Origin: Listeria innocua
GTDB lineage: Bacteria; Bacillota; Bacilli; Lactobacillales; Listeriaceae
Assembly: GCF_028596125.1 (NCBI RefSeq)
Contig: NZ_CP117229.1
Coordinates: forward strand, 976,001-1,040,000
DNA length: 64,000 nucleotides
Direction: 5' to 3'
Below the pieces are notes generated by a model. That model was not told the DNA's origin, searched no databases, and was given only the letters and a program-made list of their open reading frames with translations. Below, piece by piece: positions 8,357 through 18,193 of the stretch (its first letter is position 1; each line of letters starts with the position of its first letter). The position numbers and the translations under genes are program-made.

Positions 8357-9052
8357 ATGTTAGAAGTGATAGTTCAAAACCCAAGAGATGCGTACTTAGC
8401 AGAAAAATATGGCGCAAATAGAATGGAAGTAGTTTCCGCTATAAGTGAAGGTGGCCTAACGCCTAGCTACGGTGCTATTAAAGAAATCGTTCGTGCTTCA
8501 AAACTTCCGGCGATGATGATGATTCGCCCTCATAGTTTTTCGTTTGTATACGATGAGCCTGCTAGAATTGTGATGGAACGAGATATTGAACTTGCAAAAG
8601 AAGTTGGGGTCAAAGGTATCGTTTATGGTGGAATAACGGAAGACGGAAACATTGATCAAGAGCTTCTAGAAAAAGTGATTGAGTGGAAAGGTGACTTAGA
8701 TTTTACTTTCCATCGTGCGCTAGAAGCAACAAAAGATATTGAAGCAAGCTACCAAGTTTTACGTACATACGGCCAAGACATTAATCAATTATTAACTTCA
8801 GGTGGAACAGCTAGTGCACTTGATTCTTTGCCACGCCTTAAACGGTGGATAAATGACAGTAAAGAAAATCCAAGTTCATTTAAAATTCTAGTTGGAAGTG
8901 GCGTTAAACCTGAAAATATTGCTATCTTTCAAGAAACACTAAATCATACAGATTATCACGTCGGAAGTGCAGCTAGAGAAACGAATGATTTCGCAAAAGA
9001 TATTTTAAAAGAAAAAATCAATATTTTAAAGCTGCATATTAACCAAGATTGA
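8357..9052 (+). CDS. cutC: CutC family protein
   Basis: A 231-residue TIM-barrel protein of the CutC family, with the typical opening MLEVIVQNPRDA and internal MIRPH, TFHRALEA and LTSGG segments. CutC was named for copper homeostasis, but the biochemical role is unsettled and direct copper handling is not evident in the sequence. The gene stands alone between the EIIA gene and cvfB. AAAAAGGAG lies ahead of the ATG, and a TAGAAT -10-like hexamer (8317-8322) could be its promoter. Confidence 0.9.
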   Translation: MLEVIVQNPRDAYLAEKYGANRMEVVSAISEGGLTPSYGAIKEIVRASKLPAMMMIRPHSFSFVYDEPARIVMERDIELAKEVGVKGIVYGGITEDGNIDQELLEKVIEWKGDLDFTFHRALEATKDIEASYQVLRTYGQDINQLLTSGGTASALDSLPRLKRWINDSKENPSSFKILVGSGVKPENIAIFQETLNHTDYHVGSAARETNDFAKDILKEKINILKLHINQD

Positions 9053-9131
9053 TTCTACGTAGCAGGTAGCCTTACGAGTCTAGATACGCTATAATGAAAC
9101 AAGACTATTCTTAAAATAAAGGTGGAAAAAA

Positions 9132-10004
9132 ATGAATAACTATATTGGCAAAAGCCAAGTAATGACAGTAAAAGAAATTAAAGAAACAGGTTGGCTCCTA
9201 GAGAAAGATGAAGTGACTGTTTTTTTATCTAAATCGAATACACATGAAACAGAACTTGCTGTTGGAGATGAAGTAACAGCATTTATTTTTGTTGACTACG
9301 ACCGAGAAATCCGCGCAACAACAATTATTCCAAAAATTCAAGTTGGACATTACGGCTGGGGCACAGTAACCGAAGTACGCAAACATTTAGGTGTATTTGT
9401 GGATATTGGTATCGAAAAAGACGTCGTTGTATCATTAGATGATTTGCCTGCACTACCACACTTATGGCCGAAAAAAGAAGACCGAGTGATGATTGCACTT
9501 CGCGTAGACGAAGAAAATCGCGTGTGGGGAGTTCTCGCTGAAGAAGAACAATTCCGCGCAATTGCGGTTCGTGCAGATCAAGATCTTTTTAATCAAAATG
9601 TAGAAGGAACCATTTATCGATTACTTAAAGTTGGCTCCTTTGTCTTTACAGATGATTTCCATATTGGCTTTATTCATGAAAGTGAACGGACTGCAGAACC
9701 GAGAATGGGAGAACGTGTAAAAGCTCGTGTTATTGCAGTGAAACCAGATGGCTCACTTAATTTATCGTTACGTGGGAGAGCCCATGAAGTATTAAATGAC
9801 GATGCGGAAATGATATTAACTTACTTACGAAGTGTTGGTGGTGAAATGCCATTTGGAGATAAATCAGATCCAGATGCAATCCGTGCTAAATTCGGAATTA
9901 GTAAGGCACAATTTAAACGCGCAATTGGTACACTTTTAAAAGCAAGACGGATTACACAAGAAAATGGAGTAATTACTAAGTTAACAGAAGAGGCATCCGA
10001 CTAA
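9132..10004 (+). CDS. cvfB: CvfB/YitL-type S1-domain RNA-binding protein
   Basis: A 290-residue protein with three tandem OB/S1-like domains (about 1-65, 66-140, 145-215) and a C-terminal winged-helix segment (about 225-285, DPDAIRAKFGISKAQFKRAIG). This is the CvfB architecture. In Staphylococcus aureus CvfB binds RNA and affects virulence-factor expression; a role in Listeria is inferred only. It is preceded by AAAGGTGG and appears monocistronic, with the lia operon starting about 135 nt downstream. Confidence 0.87.
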   Translation: MNNYIGKSQVMTVKEIKETGWLLEKDEVTVFLSKSNTHETELAVGDEVTAFIFVDYDREIRATTIIPKIQVGHYGWGTVTEVRKHLGVFVDIGIEKDVVVSLDDLPALPHLWPKKEDRVMIALRVDEENRVWGVLAEEEQFRAIAVRADQDLFNQNVEGTIYRLLKVGSFVFTDDFHIGFIHESERTAEPRMGERVKARVIAVKPDGSLNLSLRGRAHEVLNDDAEMILTYLRSVGGEMPFGDKSDPDAIRAKFGISKAQFKRAIGTLLKARRITQENGVITKLTEEASD

Positions 10005-10017
10005 AGTAGTAGAGATT

Positions 10018-10064
10018 GTTCCAACTAGCGCGGTTTGTTTCCACTAGCAAATCATCGCTATAAT
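10018..10064 (+). promoter_or_regulatory. liaFSR-ktrC promoter with direct repeats
   Basis: TTGTTT (10035-10040) and TATAAT (10059-10064), 18 bp apart, form a plausible sigma-A promoter. Related words TTCCAACTAGC (about 10018-10028) and TTTCCACTAGC (10038-10048) recur about two helical turns apart across the -35. They are candidate LiaR sites because lia operons are usually autoregulated. The assignment to LiaR is inference. Confidence 0.5.
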
Positions 10065-10139
10065 AAACACAGCTGTACAAAGTAGCGAAAAATCGAGAAA
10101 TAACTTTGTCTAAAGAATGGCTTAAGGAGGTGTGTCAGC

Positions 10140-10853
10140 TTGAAAAAAATGGAAAGCTCGGTTGTTTTTATATTTTTAATTGCGATTATTGTTGGTGTTG
10201 GTCTTGAGATGTTATTCCAGTGGGAACTACTCATTTTATTTGCACTCGGAATATTCTTCATTTTTACATCAAGGAAAGCAAGTGCCACGAAAAAAAGCGC
10301 AAAAAACTCACTATTTATTGGTATCGTATTTATCATTATTGCAGTGCTGTTAACAACTACTTTTAAAGTTGGACTTGTTGTTGCAGGTATTTATGCGATT
10401 ATTCATTATATAAGCCGGAAGCGGGCACCCCAATTATTAATGCTTAAAACGAGAGAGCCAGACAGTAAAATTGATCGCACGGGTAAATTTATTCGTAATC
10501 AGTGGTTTGGTAATCAGCGGATATTAGACGTCGTGTACGAATGGGATGACATCAATATTCAAACAGGAATAGGCGATACGATTCTTGATCTAGGAAATAC
10601 GGTGCTTCCAACTGGCGAAAGTATTATTATGATTCGCAGTGTATCCGGGAAAATTCGCATCCTCGTTCCATTTGATATTGGCATTTGTATTGAACACTCC
10701 GCGATTTTCGGAAATATCCAATATGATAAAGAAAGCACCTCTATCCAAAATAATAGCATCAAGGTCTACTCAGATAATTACGAAAGTTCCGCACGAAAAG
10801 TGAAAATCATGACTTCTGTAATCTTCGGAGATTTAGAGGTGATCAGGTTATGA
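10140..10853 (+). CDS. liaF: LiaF, membrane inhibitor of the LiaSR envelope-stress system
   Basis: A 237-residue protein. The N-terminal half (about 1-95) has hydrophobic spans. The C-terminal half is the soluble LiaF/DUF2154 beta-rich domain with repeated DLGNTVLP/GKIRILVPFDIG and FGDLEV segments. LiaF homologues hold the LiaS kinase inactive until cell-wall stress. Start is TTG at 10140, 8 nt after AAGGAGGTG. It overlaps liaS by 4 nt (ATGA). Gene order liaF-liaS-liaR matches the system described in L. monocytogenes (and S. aureus vraTSR). Confidence 0.93.
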   Translation: MKKMESSVVFIFLIAIIVGVGLEMLFQWELLILFALGIFFIFTSRKASATKKSAKNSLFIGIVFIIIAVLLTTTFKVGLVVAGIYAIIHYISRKRAPQLLMLKTREPDSKIDRTGKFIRNQWFGNQRILDVVYEWDDINIQTGIGDTILDLGNTVLPTGESIIMIRSVSGKIRILVPFDIGICIEHSAIFGNIQYDKESTSIQNNSIKVYSDNYESSARKVKIMTSVIFGDLEVIRL

Positions 10854-11908
10854 GTTTTTCGAAACTAATGATGGTAGTTTGCTCAGGATTACTCCTTGTT
10901 GCAACAGCCATTGGAACGGTAGGATACTATTTTTTCAGTGAAGGTTCTTGGTATAAAATCTTAATTGAACAAAAAATATTTTACATTCCTTTTATCGTCT
11001 TTGTTCCGCTGACAGCTATTTCGATAGGTTTAATTATTGGCGGCTTACTTGGCTATTTTGTTAAGCAAAAGTTTGAGTCGATTGACTTTTCGATTCGGCT
11101 GCTAGGACAAGGCGATTTAGAAAAAAAGATTACTAGTGAAGAAGATGAAACTTTTTTAGAAGTACAGCAAGTCTATAAGCAAATCGACCGTTTGCGTGAT
11201 AAGATGAAAGCACAAACGATTCTGACTCAAAAGCTAGCAAGTGATCGCGCTGAATCAAGTGGTCAAACGAAAGAAGCTATTTTGTCAGAAGAGCGTCACC
11301 GGATTGCGCGTGAGTTACATGATTCTGTGAGTCAACAATTATTCGCAGCGATGATGCTATTATCTGCCTTAAATGAGCAAAGCGAAAAAAGTGCAACTCC
11401 CGCCATGCAAAAGCAACTAAAAATGGTAGAATCTATTGTCAATGAATCCCAATCTGAGATGCGTGCACTATTACTTCATTTGCGACCAACGCAGCTCGAA
11501 GGAAAGTCATTAAAAACGGGTATAGAACAATTATTAAAAGAATTAACAACCAAATTACCCATCGAAGTCGAATGGCAAATTGAAGATATTAATTTGCAAA
11601 AAGGTATTGAAGATCATTTATTCCGGATAGTGCAAGAATTACTATCGAATACTTTGCGTCACTCTAAAGCAAAATTATTAGAAGTACGTTTAGTGACAAT
11701 GGATAATTTAGCCGTAATGAAAGTAGTTGATGACGGCGTAGGATTCGATATGGATAATGTTCGTCAAGGTTCTTACGGTTTACAAAATATGCGTGAACGA
11801 GTCGCTGAATTTGGTGGTACCATTAAAATAATTAGCTTTAAAGGACGAGGAACTAGCGTAGAAATAAAAATCCCACTTGTTGCGAAAAAGGACGTGGAAA
11901 ACGAATGA
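10850..11908 (+). CDS. liaS: LiaS, sensor histidine kinase/phosphatase
   Basis: A 352-residue membrane kinase. Two transmembrane helices (about 8-28 and 45-70) flank a very short extracellular loop, the hallmark of intramembrane-sensing kinases. A HAMP-like linker (70-125) is followed by HisKA_3 with [13 protein letters not shown], phosphorylatable His157. An HATPase_c domain with N-box and DDGVGFD/GYGLQNM-type G boxes ends the protein. It phosphorylates or dephosphorylates LiaR in response to envelope stress under LiaF control. Overlaps liaF and liaR by 4 nt on each side. Confidence 0.95.
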   Translation: MSFSKLMMVVCSGLLLVATAIGTVGYYFFSEGSWYKILIEQKIFYIPFIVFVPLTAISIGLIIGGLLGYFVKQKFESIDFSIRLLGQGDLEKKITSEEDETFLEVQQVYKQIDRLRDKMKAQTILTQKLASDRAESSGQTKEAILSEERHRIARELHDSVSQQLFAAMMLLSALNEQSEKSATPAMQKQLKMVESIVNESQSEMRALLLHLRPTQLEGKSLKTGIEQLLKELTTKLPIEVEWQIEDINLQKGIEDHLFRIVQELLSNTLRHSKAKLLEVRLVTMDNLAVMKVVDDGVGFDMDNVRQGSYGLQNMRERVAEFGGTIKIISFKGRGTSVEIKIPLVAKKDVENE

Positions 11909-12543
11909 TAAAAGTTTTACTAGTAGATGATCATGAAATGGTACGTATAGGCGTGTCAGCTTATCTTTCTGTTCAAGATGACATGGAAGTAGTCGGCGAG
12001 GCAGAAAACGGCCGAGAAGGCGCTGATATGGCTTTAGAGTTGCGCCCAGATATTATCTTAATGGATTTAGTTATGGATGAGATGGATGGCATTGAAGCAA
12101 CGAAAGAAATCATGAAGAATTGGAAAGAAGCAAAAATTATTATCGTCACCAGTTTTATTGACGACGAAAAAGTATATCCTGCACTCGAAGCTGGAGCGAG
12201 CAGTTATATGTTAAAAACCTCGACAGCGAGTGAAATTGCCGATGCGATTCGAGCTACATACGGCGGTGACTCTGTCCTTGAACCAGAAGTAACTGGTAAA
12301 ATGATGCAAAGACTAACCGCTAAACCAGAAAAAAACCTACATGATGATTTAACGAATCGCGAAAATGAAATCTTACTTCTTATTGCAGAAGGTAAATCGA
12401 ATCAAGAAATCGCGGATGAACTATTCATTACTTTAAAAACAGTAAAAACACATGTAAGTAATATTTTATCCAAATTAGATGTACAAGACCGCACACAAGC
12501 TGCAATCTATGCATTTAAACATGATTTAGTAGAAAAAAAGTAA
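11905..12543 (+). CDS. liaR: LiaR, NarL-family response regulator
   Basis: A 212-residue regulator with an N-terminal receiver domain (acidic pair at residues 8-9, phosphoacceptor Asp54 in [12 protein letters not shown], Thr/Ser switch in IVTSF) and a C-terminal LuxR-type helix-turn-helix (about 147-205, [15 protein letters not shown]). It is the cognate partner of LiaS. DNA sites are unknown here, but repeats before liaF are candidates. The downstream ktrC lies 18 nt away with no terminator between, so it may belong to the same transcript. Confidence 0.95.
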   Translation: MIKVLLVDDHEMVRIGVSAYLSVQDDMEVVGEAENGREGADMALELRPDIILMDLVMDEMDGIEATKEIMKNWKEAKIIIVTSFIDDEKVYPALEAGASSYMLKTSTASEIADAIRATYGGDSVLEPEVTGKMMQRLTAKPEKNLHDDLTNRENEILLLIAEGKSNQEIADELFITLKTVKTHVSNILSKLDVQDRTQAAIYAFKHDLVEKK

Positions 12544-12561
12544 CAGGGAGGTAAGCTACAC

Positions 12562-13221
12562 ATGAAAGAGGGATTTGCAGTCATCGGTCTTGGGCGCTTT
12601 GGCGGAAGTATTTGTCGTTCACTTGTCGAACAAGGAATGGAAGTGCTTGCCATCGATTCTGATGAAGAACGGGTAAATGAATATATGTCGATTGCTACTC
12701 ATGCAGTTATCGCCAATTCAACCGATGAAAACGCGCTTCGTCAATTAGGTATTCGAAATTTCGAGCATGTTATTGTCGCAATTGGTGAAGATATTCAGTC
12801 AAGTATTTTAACAACGCTGATTCTAAAAGAAATGGGCGTAAAATATGTTACTGCAAAAGCAACAAATGATAAGCATGCTAAATTACTAGATAAAATCGGA
12901 GCTGACCGAGTTGTCCATCCAGAGCGGGATATGGGACGACGAATTGCGCATTATATCGTATCGAAAAACATGCTTGATTATCTAGAACTTTCTGATGAAT
13001 ATAGCTTAGTGGAGATTTCGGTTTCTGATCCGCGTTTCCTCGGCAAAAGCCTTGTTGACTTAGATTTTCGTAACTCATTTGGCGTTAACATCGTCGGTAT
13101 AAAAAAAGACAAACAAATGATTATTACTCCTGAAGCAAATGATGTACTTCATGAAGGAGATATTTTAATCGTTATTGGTTCAGATGACGACATTGAGCGA
13201 TTACAAGAAAAAATTCAATAA
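12562..13221 (+). CDS. ktrC: KtrC, cytosolic regulator of a K+ channel
   Basis: A 219-residue RCK protein. The N-terminal Rossmann domain (GLGRFGGSIC near residues 7-16, then ID acidic ribose-binder) binds adenine nucleotides. The C-terminal RCK_C domain (about 140-219) is the c-di-AMP site in related KtrA/KtrC proteins. It gates the membrane subunit KtrD, which is not encoded nearby, as in other Listeria and Bacillus. GGGAGG precedes the ATG. Location at the end of the lia operon would tie potassium uptake to envelope stress if they are co-transcribed; a terminator follows ktrC, not liaR. Confidence 0.92.
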   Translation: MKEGFAVIGLGRFGGSICRSLVEQGMEVLAIDSDEERVNEYMSIATHAVIANSTDENALRQLGIRNFEHVIVAIGEDIQSSILTTLILKEMGVKYVTAKATNDKHAKLLDKIGADRVVHPERDMGRRIAHYIVSKNMLDYLELSDEYSLVEISVSDPRFLGKSLVDLDFRNSFGVNIVGIKKDKQMIITPEANDVLHEGDILIVIGSDDDIERLQEKIQ

Positions 13222-13225
13222 ACAT

Positions 13226-13284
13226 AAAACCTATGCAATATATGAAGATGTGCAACAATATCTATTATATGCCTAGGTTTTTTT
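13226..13284 (+). terminator. Terminator after ktrC
   Basis: AAAACCTA (13226-13233) pairs with TAGGTTTT (13274-13281), extended by imperfect AT pairs inside, then a T-run. Confidence 0.8.
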
Positions 13285-13365
13285 ATTGTTTACTTGCTAT
13301 CTAATCATTTATTTTCTATTATAGTTACAGAGCTTAAGTAAACGTGATAGAAGAGAGGGGAACTG

Positions 13366-14286
13366 ATGAAAAAATTTTTGCTAGATAAAATTGGGGCGCG
13401 AGGATTAATTCAAATGTTGCAAGCATTTATTTATGCAAGTATTTGTGTTATTGTTCATACTGTTATTTTTCCTGATTTGGCTGGAGTTTTACCTATTGTT
13501 GTTTTAATAGGGATTATTTCCATGCAACCTACATATGGGATTACTCGAAAAGTCATTCCTCAAATTGCGATAGCTTTTACGTTAGCGTGCGCATTCGTTA
13601 TTATCAGTACTTACTTTTTTCCAATCAATGTATATATTTATTATTTTGTAATGTTAATTGTTATTTTAATAGTGAATTTTACGATGCCGCAAAAATACAT
13701 GGTGATGACGCTAGCAATTGGGACAGCGCTTTATTTTCTTGGGACAGAAGATTTACCAATGCCGCTTTACGTAATGGTGATAGTAGCACTCGTTGATGTA
13801 TTTGTATTTTTTATTTTAGTAAGACTCGTTGTAAGGTACGTCCATTTGCCGCTTGAAAAAACTGTCCAGACGATCATGAAGCAATTAATGGGGCTTTTTG
13901 ATAAAGAAATGGAAAGCGTTTTTAAAAATAACGGGAAATTTGTATCGAAACCATTGTATAATATTTTTGTACAATCGCAAATGTTTATTAAAGAATATGG
14001 CACTAGTAAAAATATGAATCCGCGTCATGTGGAAATTTATCAAGCGTTACTGCCGAATTATTTACAGCTCTTTTTTCATATGCAAACACTTGAGGACATT
14101 GGTAGGGTAGGTTTGTCGGAAGAAGCAAAAAAAGCGCTAGCCACAATAAATGTCGAAGTTTCAACTGAGATTAACGCCAAAGAAACAAACCCAGTTGCTT
14201 CTTTTCACGTGAAAAAATTCGTTGAAAACTTTCTAGCTATAAAAAAAGGAATGGCTGAATTAGCTGAAGGAGGGGACAAGAAATGA
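13366..14286 (+). CDS. Aromatic-acid-exporter/FUSC-like membrane protein, first of a tandem pair
   Basis: A 306-residue protein with about six N-terminal transmembrane segments (residues 15-155) and a soluble, charged, helical C-terminal half. This is the plan of the ArAE/FUSC-like families (PF06081 and relatives), and a conserved MQPTYG-type motif follows the second span. No substrate can be named. It has its own GAGAGGGG ribosome site and overlaps the next gene by 4 nt (ATGA), so the two probably form a complex or are co-regulated. The family assignment is by overall topology and is tentative. Confidence 0.6.
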   Translation: MKKFLLDKIGARGLIQMLQAFIYASICVIVHTVIFPDLAGVLPIVVLIGIISMQPTYGITRKVIPQIAIAFTLACAFVIISTYFFPINVYIYYFVMLIVILIVNFTMPQKYMVMTLAIGTALYFLGTEDLPMPLYVMVIVALVDVFVFFILVRLVVRYVHLPLEKTVQTIMKQLMGLFDKEMESVFKNNGKFVSKPLYNIFVQSQMFIKEYGTSKNMNPRHVEIYQALLPNYLQLFFHMQTLEDIGRVGLSEEAKKALATINVEVSTEINAKETNPVASFHVKKFVENFLAIKKGMAELAEGGDKK

Positions 14287-15134
14287 AAAAAATTTCAATG
14301 AAAGAGCGCCTTGCTCTTGATCCCCGTGTTGCTAAAGTCTTAATTAGTATTACAATAGCTATTTTGCTTTTCCCGGTAATGGGCGATTGGATTGTTTATC
14401 CGACATATGTCTTTAATGCCATTTATATCACTGCTCAAATGACAAAAGGGGCAACATATAAATCTAGTATTGAACGTATTGTTGGGACGATAGTTGGTGG
14501 GTTACTTGCAGCGTTTGTATATCTTTTAGTACCAAACCATCACTATATTATGATTCCAATTGGCGCGGCACTTGCTGTTGCGCTGAGCTATCTTTTCACT
14601 AAAAAATTCACGATGGTTATTGTTGTTATTACGGTGATGGTATTAGTTGGTAAAGGAGACGGGGAGCCGATTGTTTTTTTAAGAGATCGCTTATTTGATA
14701 CGATGATCGGGCTAGCAATTGGTTTTCTTGTTTATGCCCTTTATCCACGGAAAAAAGCTAAAAAATTAAATCAAGTTTTCATCTCTAAGGAAAAAGATCT
14801 ACTGGCAAACATTAAAGCGATAGAGATTAATTCTGATGATGCTAAAGCGCTCGCACCGAAGATTAAAGGCTTATGGAAGCAATTAATTGAACTACGAAAA
14901 ACGCGAGAACAAATTATTACTGATAGTAGTTTTGTTGGAGATGTAAATTCAGAAGAACCAATGCTCCAATTTACCATTTTAGTTGAACGGGCGATTAACA
15001 ATATTGAAATCCTTTATCATGTGACTTTAGATAAAGAGGTAGAACCTGATTATGAAATTGTCTTTGATTATCATCAACAAGCGTGCAAAAAGGTGATTAA
15101 TGAAATGGAAACCTTGATTACGAAGCATCAATAA
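14283..15134 (+). CDS. Aromatic-acid-exporter/FUSC-like membrane protein, second of a tandem pair
   Basis: A 283-residue paralogue-like partner of the preceding gene: about six N-terminal hydrophobic spans (residues 20-160) followed by a cytoplasmic helical domain. It shows the RIVGTIVGGLLAA segment (about 61-73) that is typical of ArAE-type proteins. Translationally coupled to the upstream gene. In some Firmicutes such pairs occur together, which suggests a heteromer, but this is inference. No transport substrate is indicated by the neighbours. Confidence 0.65.
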   Translation: MKKISMKERLALDPRVAKVLISITIAILLFPVMGDWIVYPTYVFNAIYITAQMTKGATYKSSIERIVGTIVGGLLAAFVYLLVPNHHYIMIPIGAALAVALSYLFTKKFTMVIVVITVMVLVGKGDGEPIVFLRDRLFDTMIGLAIGFLVYALYPRKKAKKLNQVFISKEKDLLANIKAIEINSDDAKALAPKIKGLWKQLIELRKTREQIITDSSFVGDVNSEEPMLQFTILVERAINNIEILYHVTLDKEVEPDYEIVFDYHQQACKKVINEMETLITKHQ

Positions 15135-15176
15135 AAAAGATGACTGAAGCTTAATGGGCCTCAGTCATCTTTTATT
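15134..15176. terminator. Bidirectional terminator between the membrane-protein pair and the LCP gene
   Basis: AAAAGATGACTGA and TCAGTCATCTTTT form a perfect 13-bp stem with A- and T-runs on the two sides. It serves both convergent units. Confidence 0.92.
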
Positions 15177-15177
15177 T

Positions 15178-16143
15178 TTATTCAGTTATATCTAAACTCT
15201 TCTTAAACATGTTAATTACACGTTCTAAGTCGGTTTCATCTGGTGCAAAATAATATAAATCGAATCCGTATGACTCGCTATAAATCATTTCTCCTTCACC
15301 TTTAAGCTCTTGCGAATCAACGTTTTTAAGAACGGAAGAATAATTGGTAGCCATAGAAGTAATATCTGTAAGCGTCATATTAGTTTGGAAATTATCTCCA
15401 ACAGCTTTCATGATGCTTTCGAAATTGGATACGCCTGATGAACTTATAACTTTATTCGCGATACCGATAATAACGTCGCGTTGTCTATCTTGACGACCAA
15501 AGTCACCGCGAGGATCTTCGTGACGAATACGGACATATTGTAAAGCGTCCGTCCCATTTAAAGTAATATTTCCTTTTACAAATTTGCTATTTACTTCTGT
15601 TAAATCAATGTCATTATAAACCGTAATACCGCCAACTGCGTCAACAAGGTCTTTAAAGCCTTCCATATTGATAGAAATAAAATAATCTACCGGAACACCT
15701 GGCATTAGTTTTTCAACTGCTGAAACGGTTCCTGAGGGGCCTCCGTTCGAATAGGAAGCATTGATTTTTCCAATATCGCCATTTCCATAATCTACTTTTG
15801 TATCACGAGGGATGCTGACCATTTCGACAGCGTTTTGTTGTTTATTGGCTGTTGCAAAGATAATTGTATCTGCTCGACCATTCGTTTCACCGGGGCGGGC
15901 ATCAGAACCCATAAGTAATACGGAAAAAGGTTTTTTCTTATCTAAATCACTTGTTGTTTTATTACTTGTTTCTAAAGGAACATTTATTTTTGTAAAAGTA
16001 TTTTGAACGGTGATGTAATACTTCGCTGCCAAACCTGTAATGGAGAAAAAGAGAATTCCTAAAAGTGTAACGCTAGCAATTTTCATAACTTTAGTAAAAG
16101 TGGACGGTTTTTTTTGCTTCGTTTCTGTCCTAGTTTCTGTCAT
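15178..16143 (-). CDS. LytR-CpsA-Psr (LCP) family cell-wall ligase
   Basis: A 321-residue membrane-anchored protein: short charged N terminus, one transmembrane helix (about 17-42) and an extracellular LCP domain. Visible LCP motifs are MGSDARPGE, RADTIIF, SIPRDTKV and RIRHEDPRGDFGRQDRQRDV. They contain the Asp/Arg residues that hold the lipid pyrophosphate. LCP enzymes attach wall teichoic acid and similar polymers to peptidoglycan, which fits the teichoic acid genes at the end of the window. The start at 16143 is preferred because GACGAGGAA precedes it; a longer reading starting at 16188 has no good ribosome site. Confidence 0.9.
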   Translation of the reverse strand: MTETRTETKQKKPSTFTKVMKIASVTLLGILFFSITGLAAKYYITVQNTFTKINVPLETSNKTTSDLDKKKPFSVLLMGSDARPGETNGRADTIIFATANKQQNAVEMVSIPRDTKVDYGNGDIGKINASYSNGGPSGTVSAVEKLMPGVPVDYFISINMEGFKDLVDAVGGITVYNDIDLTEVNSKFVKGNITLNGTDALQYVRIRHEDPRGDFGRQDRQRDVIIGIANKVISSSGVSNFESIMKAVGDNFQTNMTLTDITSMATNYSSVLKNVDSQELKGEGEMIYSESYGFDLYYFAPDETDLERVINMFKKSLDITE

Positions 16144-16207
16144 AAAATTTTCCTCGTCTTTCTTATTTAGTTTGTTTAAACATACCATCGTCTTTCTGAG
16201 AAATCAA

Positions 16208-16243
16208 CAAAAAACGATAAATGATTTTGAAACCATTTATCGT
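16208..16243 (-). terminator. Terminator after rnjA
   Basis: On the minus strand ACGATAAATG pairs perfectly with CATTTATCGT and runs into TTTTTT. Confidence 0.85.
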
Positions 16244-16251
16244 CTTTAAAA

Positions 16252-17919
16252 CTATACTTCCATGATTATAGGTAAAATCATTGGACGTCGTTTTGTTTTT
16301 TCGTACAAGAAAGGTTGCAAAGTATCTGTAATTTCGTTCTTGATTTCAGACCATTGCGTTGTTTTTTGCTCCATTACTTTATTTAAGTGACGTGTAAGAA
16401 GACCTTGAGCTTCTCCGATTAAATTACCGGATTCACGCATATAAATAAATCCGCGAGAAATGATGTCAGGACCAGCCATGACACGTGAGTTTTTCATATC
16501 AATTGAAACGACGACAATAACAAGTCCTTCTTCAGAAAGAATGCGACGGTCGCGCAGGACGATATTACCAATATCCCCAATTCCGCTACCATCAATATAG
16601 ACGCTAGCAGCATGGATTTTACCAGCAACATGAGCTGTCTCACTTGTTAACGCAAGGACATCACCGTTTGCCATAATGAAACTATTTTCTTCTGGTACGC
16701 CACACTCTTCGGCAGATTCAGCATGAATTTTTTGCATTCTGAATTCACCGTGAATTGGCATAAAGAATTTAGGTTTCATAAGACGTAGCATAAGTTTTTG
16801 CTCTTGTTGACCACCGTGACCAGAAGTATGGATATTATTTACTTTACCATGGATAACTTCTGCACCAGCTTGATAAAGTAAGTTAATTGTACGGTTAACA
16901 CTTGTCGTATTACCAGGAATAGGGGAAGACGAGAAGACTACCGTATCACCTGGTTGAATTTGGATTTGACGGTGAGTACCATTAGCAATTCTTGAAAGAG
17001 CAGCCATTGGTTCACCTTGACTTCCTGTACAAAGGATCGTCACATTTCCTGCTGGTGTTTTATTAAGTTGATGCACATCAATAAATGTATCTTTTGGAGC
17101 TTGAATATAACCTAATTGCTTACCGATTTCCATAGCTGATTCCATACTACGACCGAAAACAGCGATTTTACGGCCAGTTTCGATAGAGGATTCAACTACT
17201 TGTTGTAAACGGTAAATATTGGATGCGAAGGTAGCGAAGATAATTCGTCCTTCAACGTCGCGGAAAATGTTTTTAATACTTTCACCAACAACGCGTTCAC
17301 TCATTGTGAAATTTGGTACCTCAGCGTTTGTACTATCTGATAGTAAACAAAGGACGCCTTCTTTACCAATTTCAGCCATTTTTGTCAGGTTAGCTGGTTC
17401 ACCAACTGGTGTGAAATCAAATTTGAAGTCACCAGTGTGAACAATATTACCTGATGGAGTTTTGACAACAATACCATACGTATCAGGAATACTATGTGTT
17501 GTACGGAAGAATGAGATGCTAGTTTTTCTGAATTTAAAAACGTCATCTTCTTCATATTCATAAATTTTAGTTTGACGAAGCAAACCATGTTCTTCTAATT
17601 TGTTGCGAATAAGAGCACTCGCAAGCTTCCCAGCATAAATTGGGATATTAAGATCGCGAAGTAAGTAAGGAACGCCACCGATATGATCTTCATGACCATG
17701 GGTGATAAAAAGTCCTTTAATCTTATCTTTATTTTTTACTAGATAACTGTAGTCAGGAATAACATAGTCAATCCCAAGAAGTTCGTCTTCTGGGAACTTG
17801 ATTCCTGCATCAATTAGAATAATTTCGTCTTGAAATTGTACGCCATATGTGTTTTTACCGATTTCGCCTAGTCCACCGAGGGCGAAAACAGCTGTCTCAT
17901 TATTTTTTACAAATTTCAT
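16252..17919 (-). CDS. rnjA: Ribonuclease J1
   Basis: A 555-residue metallo-beta-lactamase/beta-CASP nuclease with 5'-to-3' exonuclease and endonuclease activity in mRNA decay and rRNA maturation. The zinc motif HGHEDHIGG (about 74-82), a second DSTNAE segment (about 195-200), the beta-CASP GSQGEP region and a late HTSGHG motif are present. Length matches Bacillus RnjA. It lies 6 nt downstream of rpoY and shares its long leader, as in Bacillus ykzG-rnjA. Absence of the RNase J2-like divergence in the HxHxDH motif supports J1. Confidence 0.96.
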   Translation of the reverse strand: MKFVKNNETAVFALGGLGEIGKNTYGVQFQDEIILIDAGIKFPEDELLGIDYVIPDYSYLVKNKDKIKGLFITHGHEDHIGGVPYLLRDLNIPIYAGKLASALIRNKLEEHGLLRQTKIYEYEEDDVFKFRKTSISFFRTTHSIPDTYGIVVKTPSGNIVHTGDFKFDFTPVGEPANLTKMAEIGKEGVLCLLSDSTNAEVPNFTMSERVVGESIKNIFRDVEGRIIFATFASNIYRLQQVVESSIETGRKIAVFGRSMESAMEIGKQLGYIQAPKDTFIDVHQLNKTPAGNVTILCTGSQGEPMAALSRIANGTHRQIQIQPGDTVVFSSSPIPGNTTSVNRTINLLYQAGAEVIHGKVNNIHTSGHGGQQEQKLMLRLMKPKFFMPIHGEFRMQKIHAESAEECGVPEENSFIMANGDVLALTSETAHVAGKIHAASVYIDGSGIGDIGNIVLRDRRILSEEGLVIVVVSIDMKNSRVMAGPDIISRGFIYMRESGNLIGEAQGLLTRHLNKVMEQKTTQWSEIKNEITDTLQPFLYEKTKRRPMILPIIMEV

Positions 17920-17925
17920 ATAGGC

Positions 17926-18135
17926 TTATTTTTCCCAGAGCGCGAAGTCTGGGTTTTCCTTTTCGTAAGCTAAGTGCGCGTCACTAATTTTTTCGACAAA
18001 TTCGATGTGGAAAGGCTCATCTTTTAAAAGTTGGCGTACTTTTACTTCGCTTTCCGCTTCTACGTATAAAGATTGTGTTTTTTCGCGTACGGGTGTTTCT
18101 GTAAGTGTTTCTTGATAAAATACTTTAAAAATCAT
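17926..18135 (-). CDS. rpoY: RNA polymerase epsilon subunit (YkzG/RpoY)
   Basis: A 69-residue acidic protein of the DUF1447 family, now known as the small RNA polymerase subunit epsilon of Firmicutes. The sequence [10 protein letters not shown] and the terminal NPDFALWEK are characteristic. It has a strong GGAGAG site and sits immediately before rnjA, the conserved arrangement in low-GC Gram-positives. Its role is accessory; phage-like fold and protection of RNAP have been proposed for the family. Confidence 0.93.
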
Positions 18136-18193
18136 GTTTTTCTCTCCTTAAATTTTAAGTTTAGTTTTTAAAAATAGATTCTCTGGTCGAAAA

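Noticed and set aside
15178-16188. Longer LCP protein starting at 16188
   Set aside because: No usable ribosome site; the ATG at 16143 has one and the start matches the usual cytoplasmic tail length.
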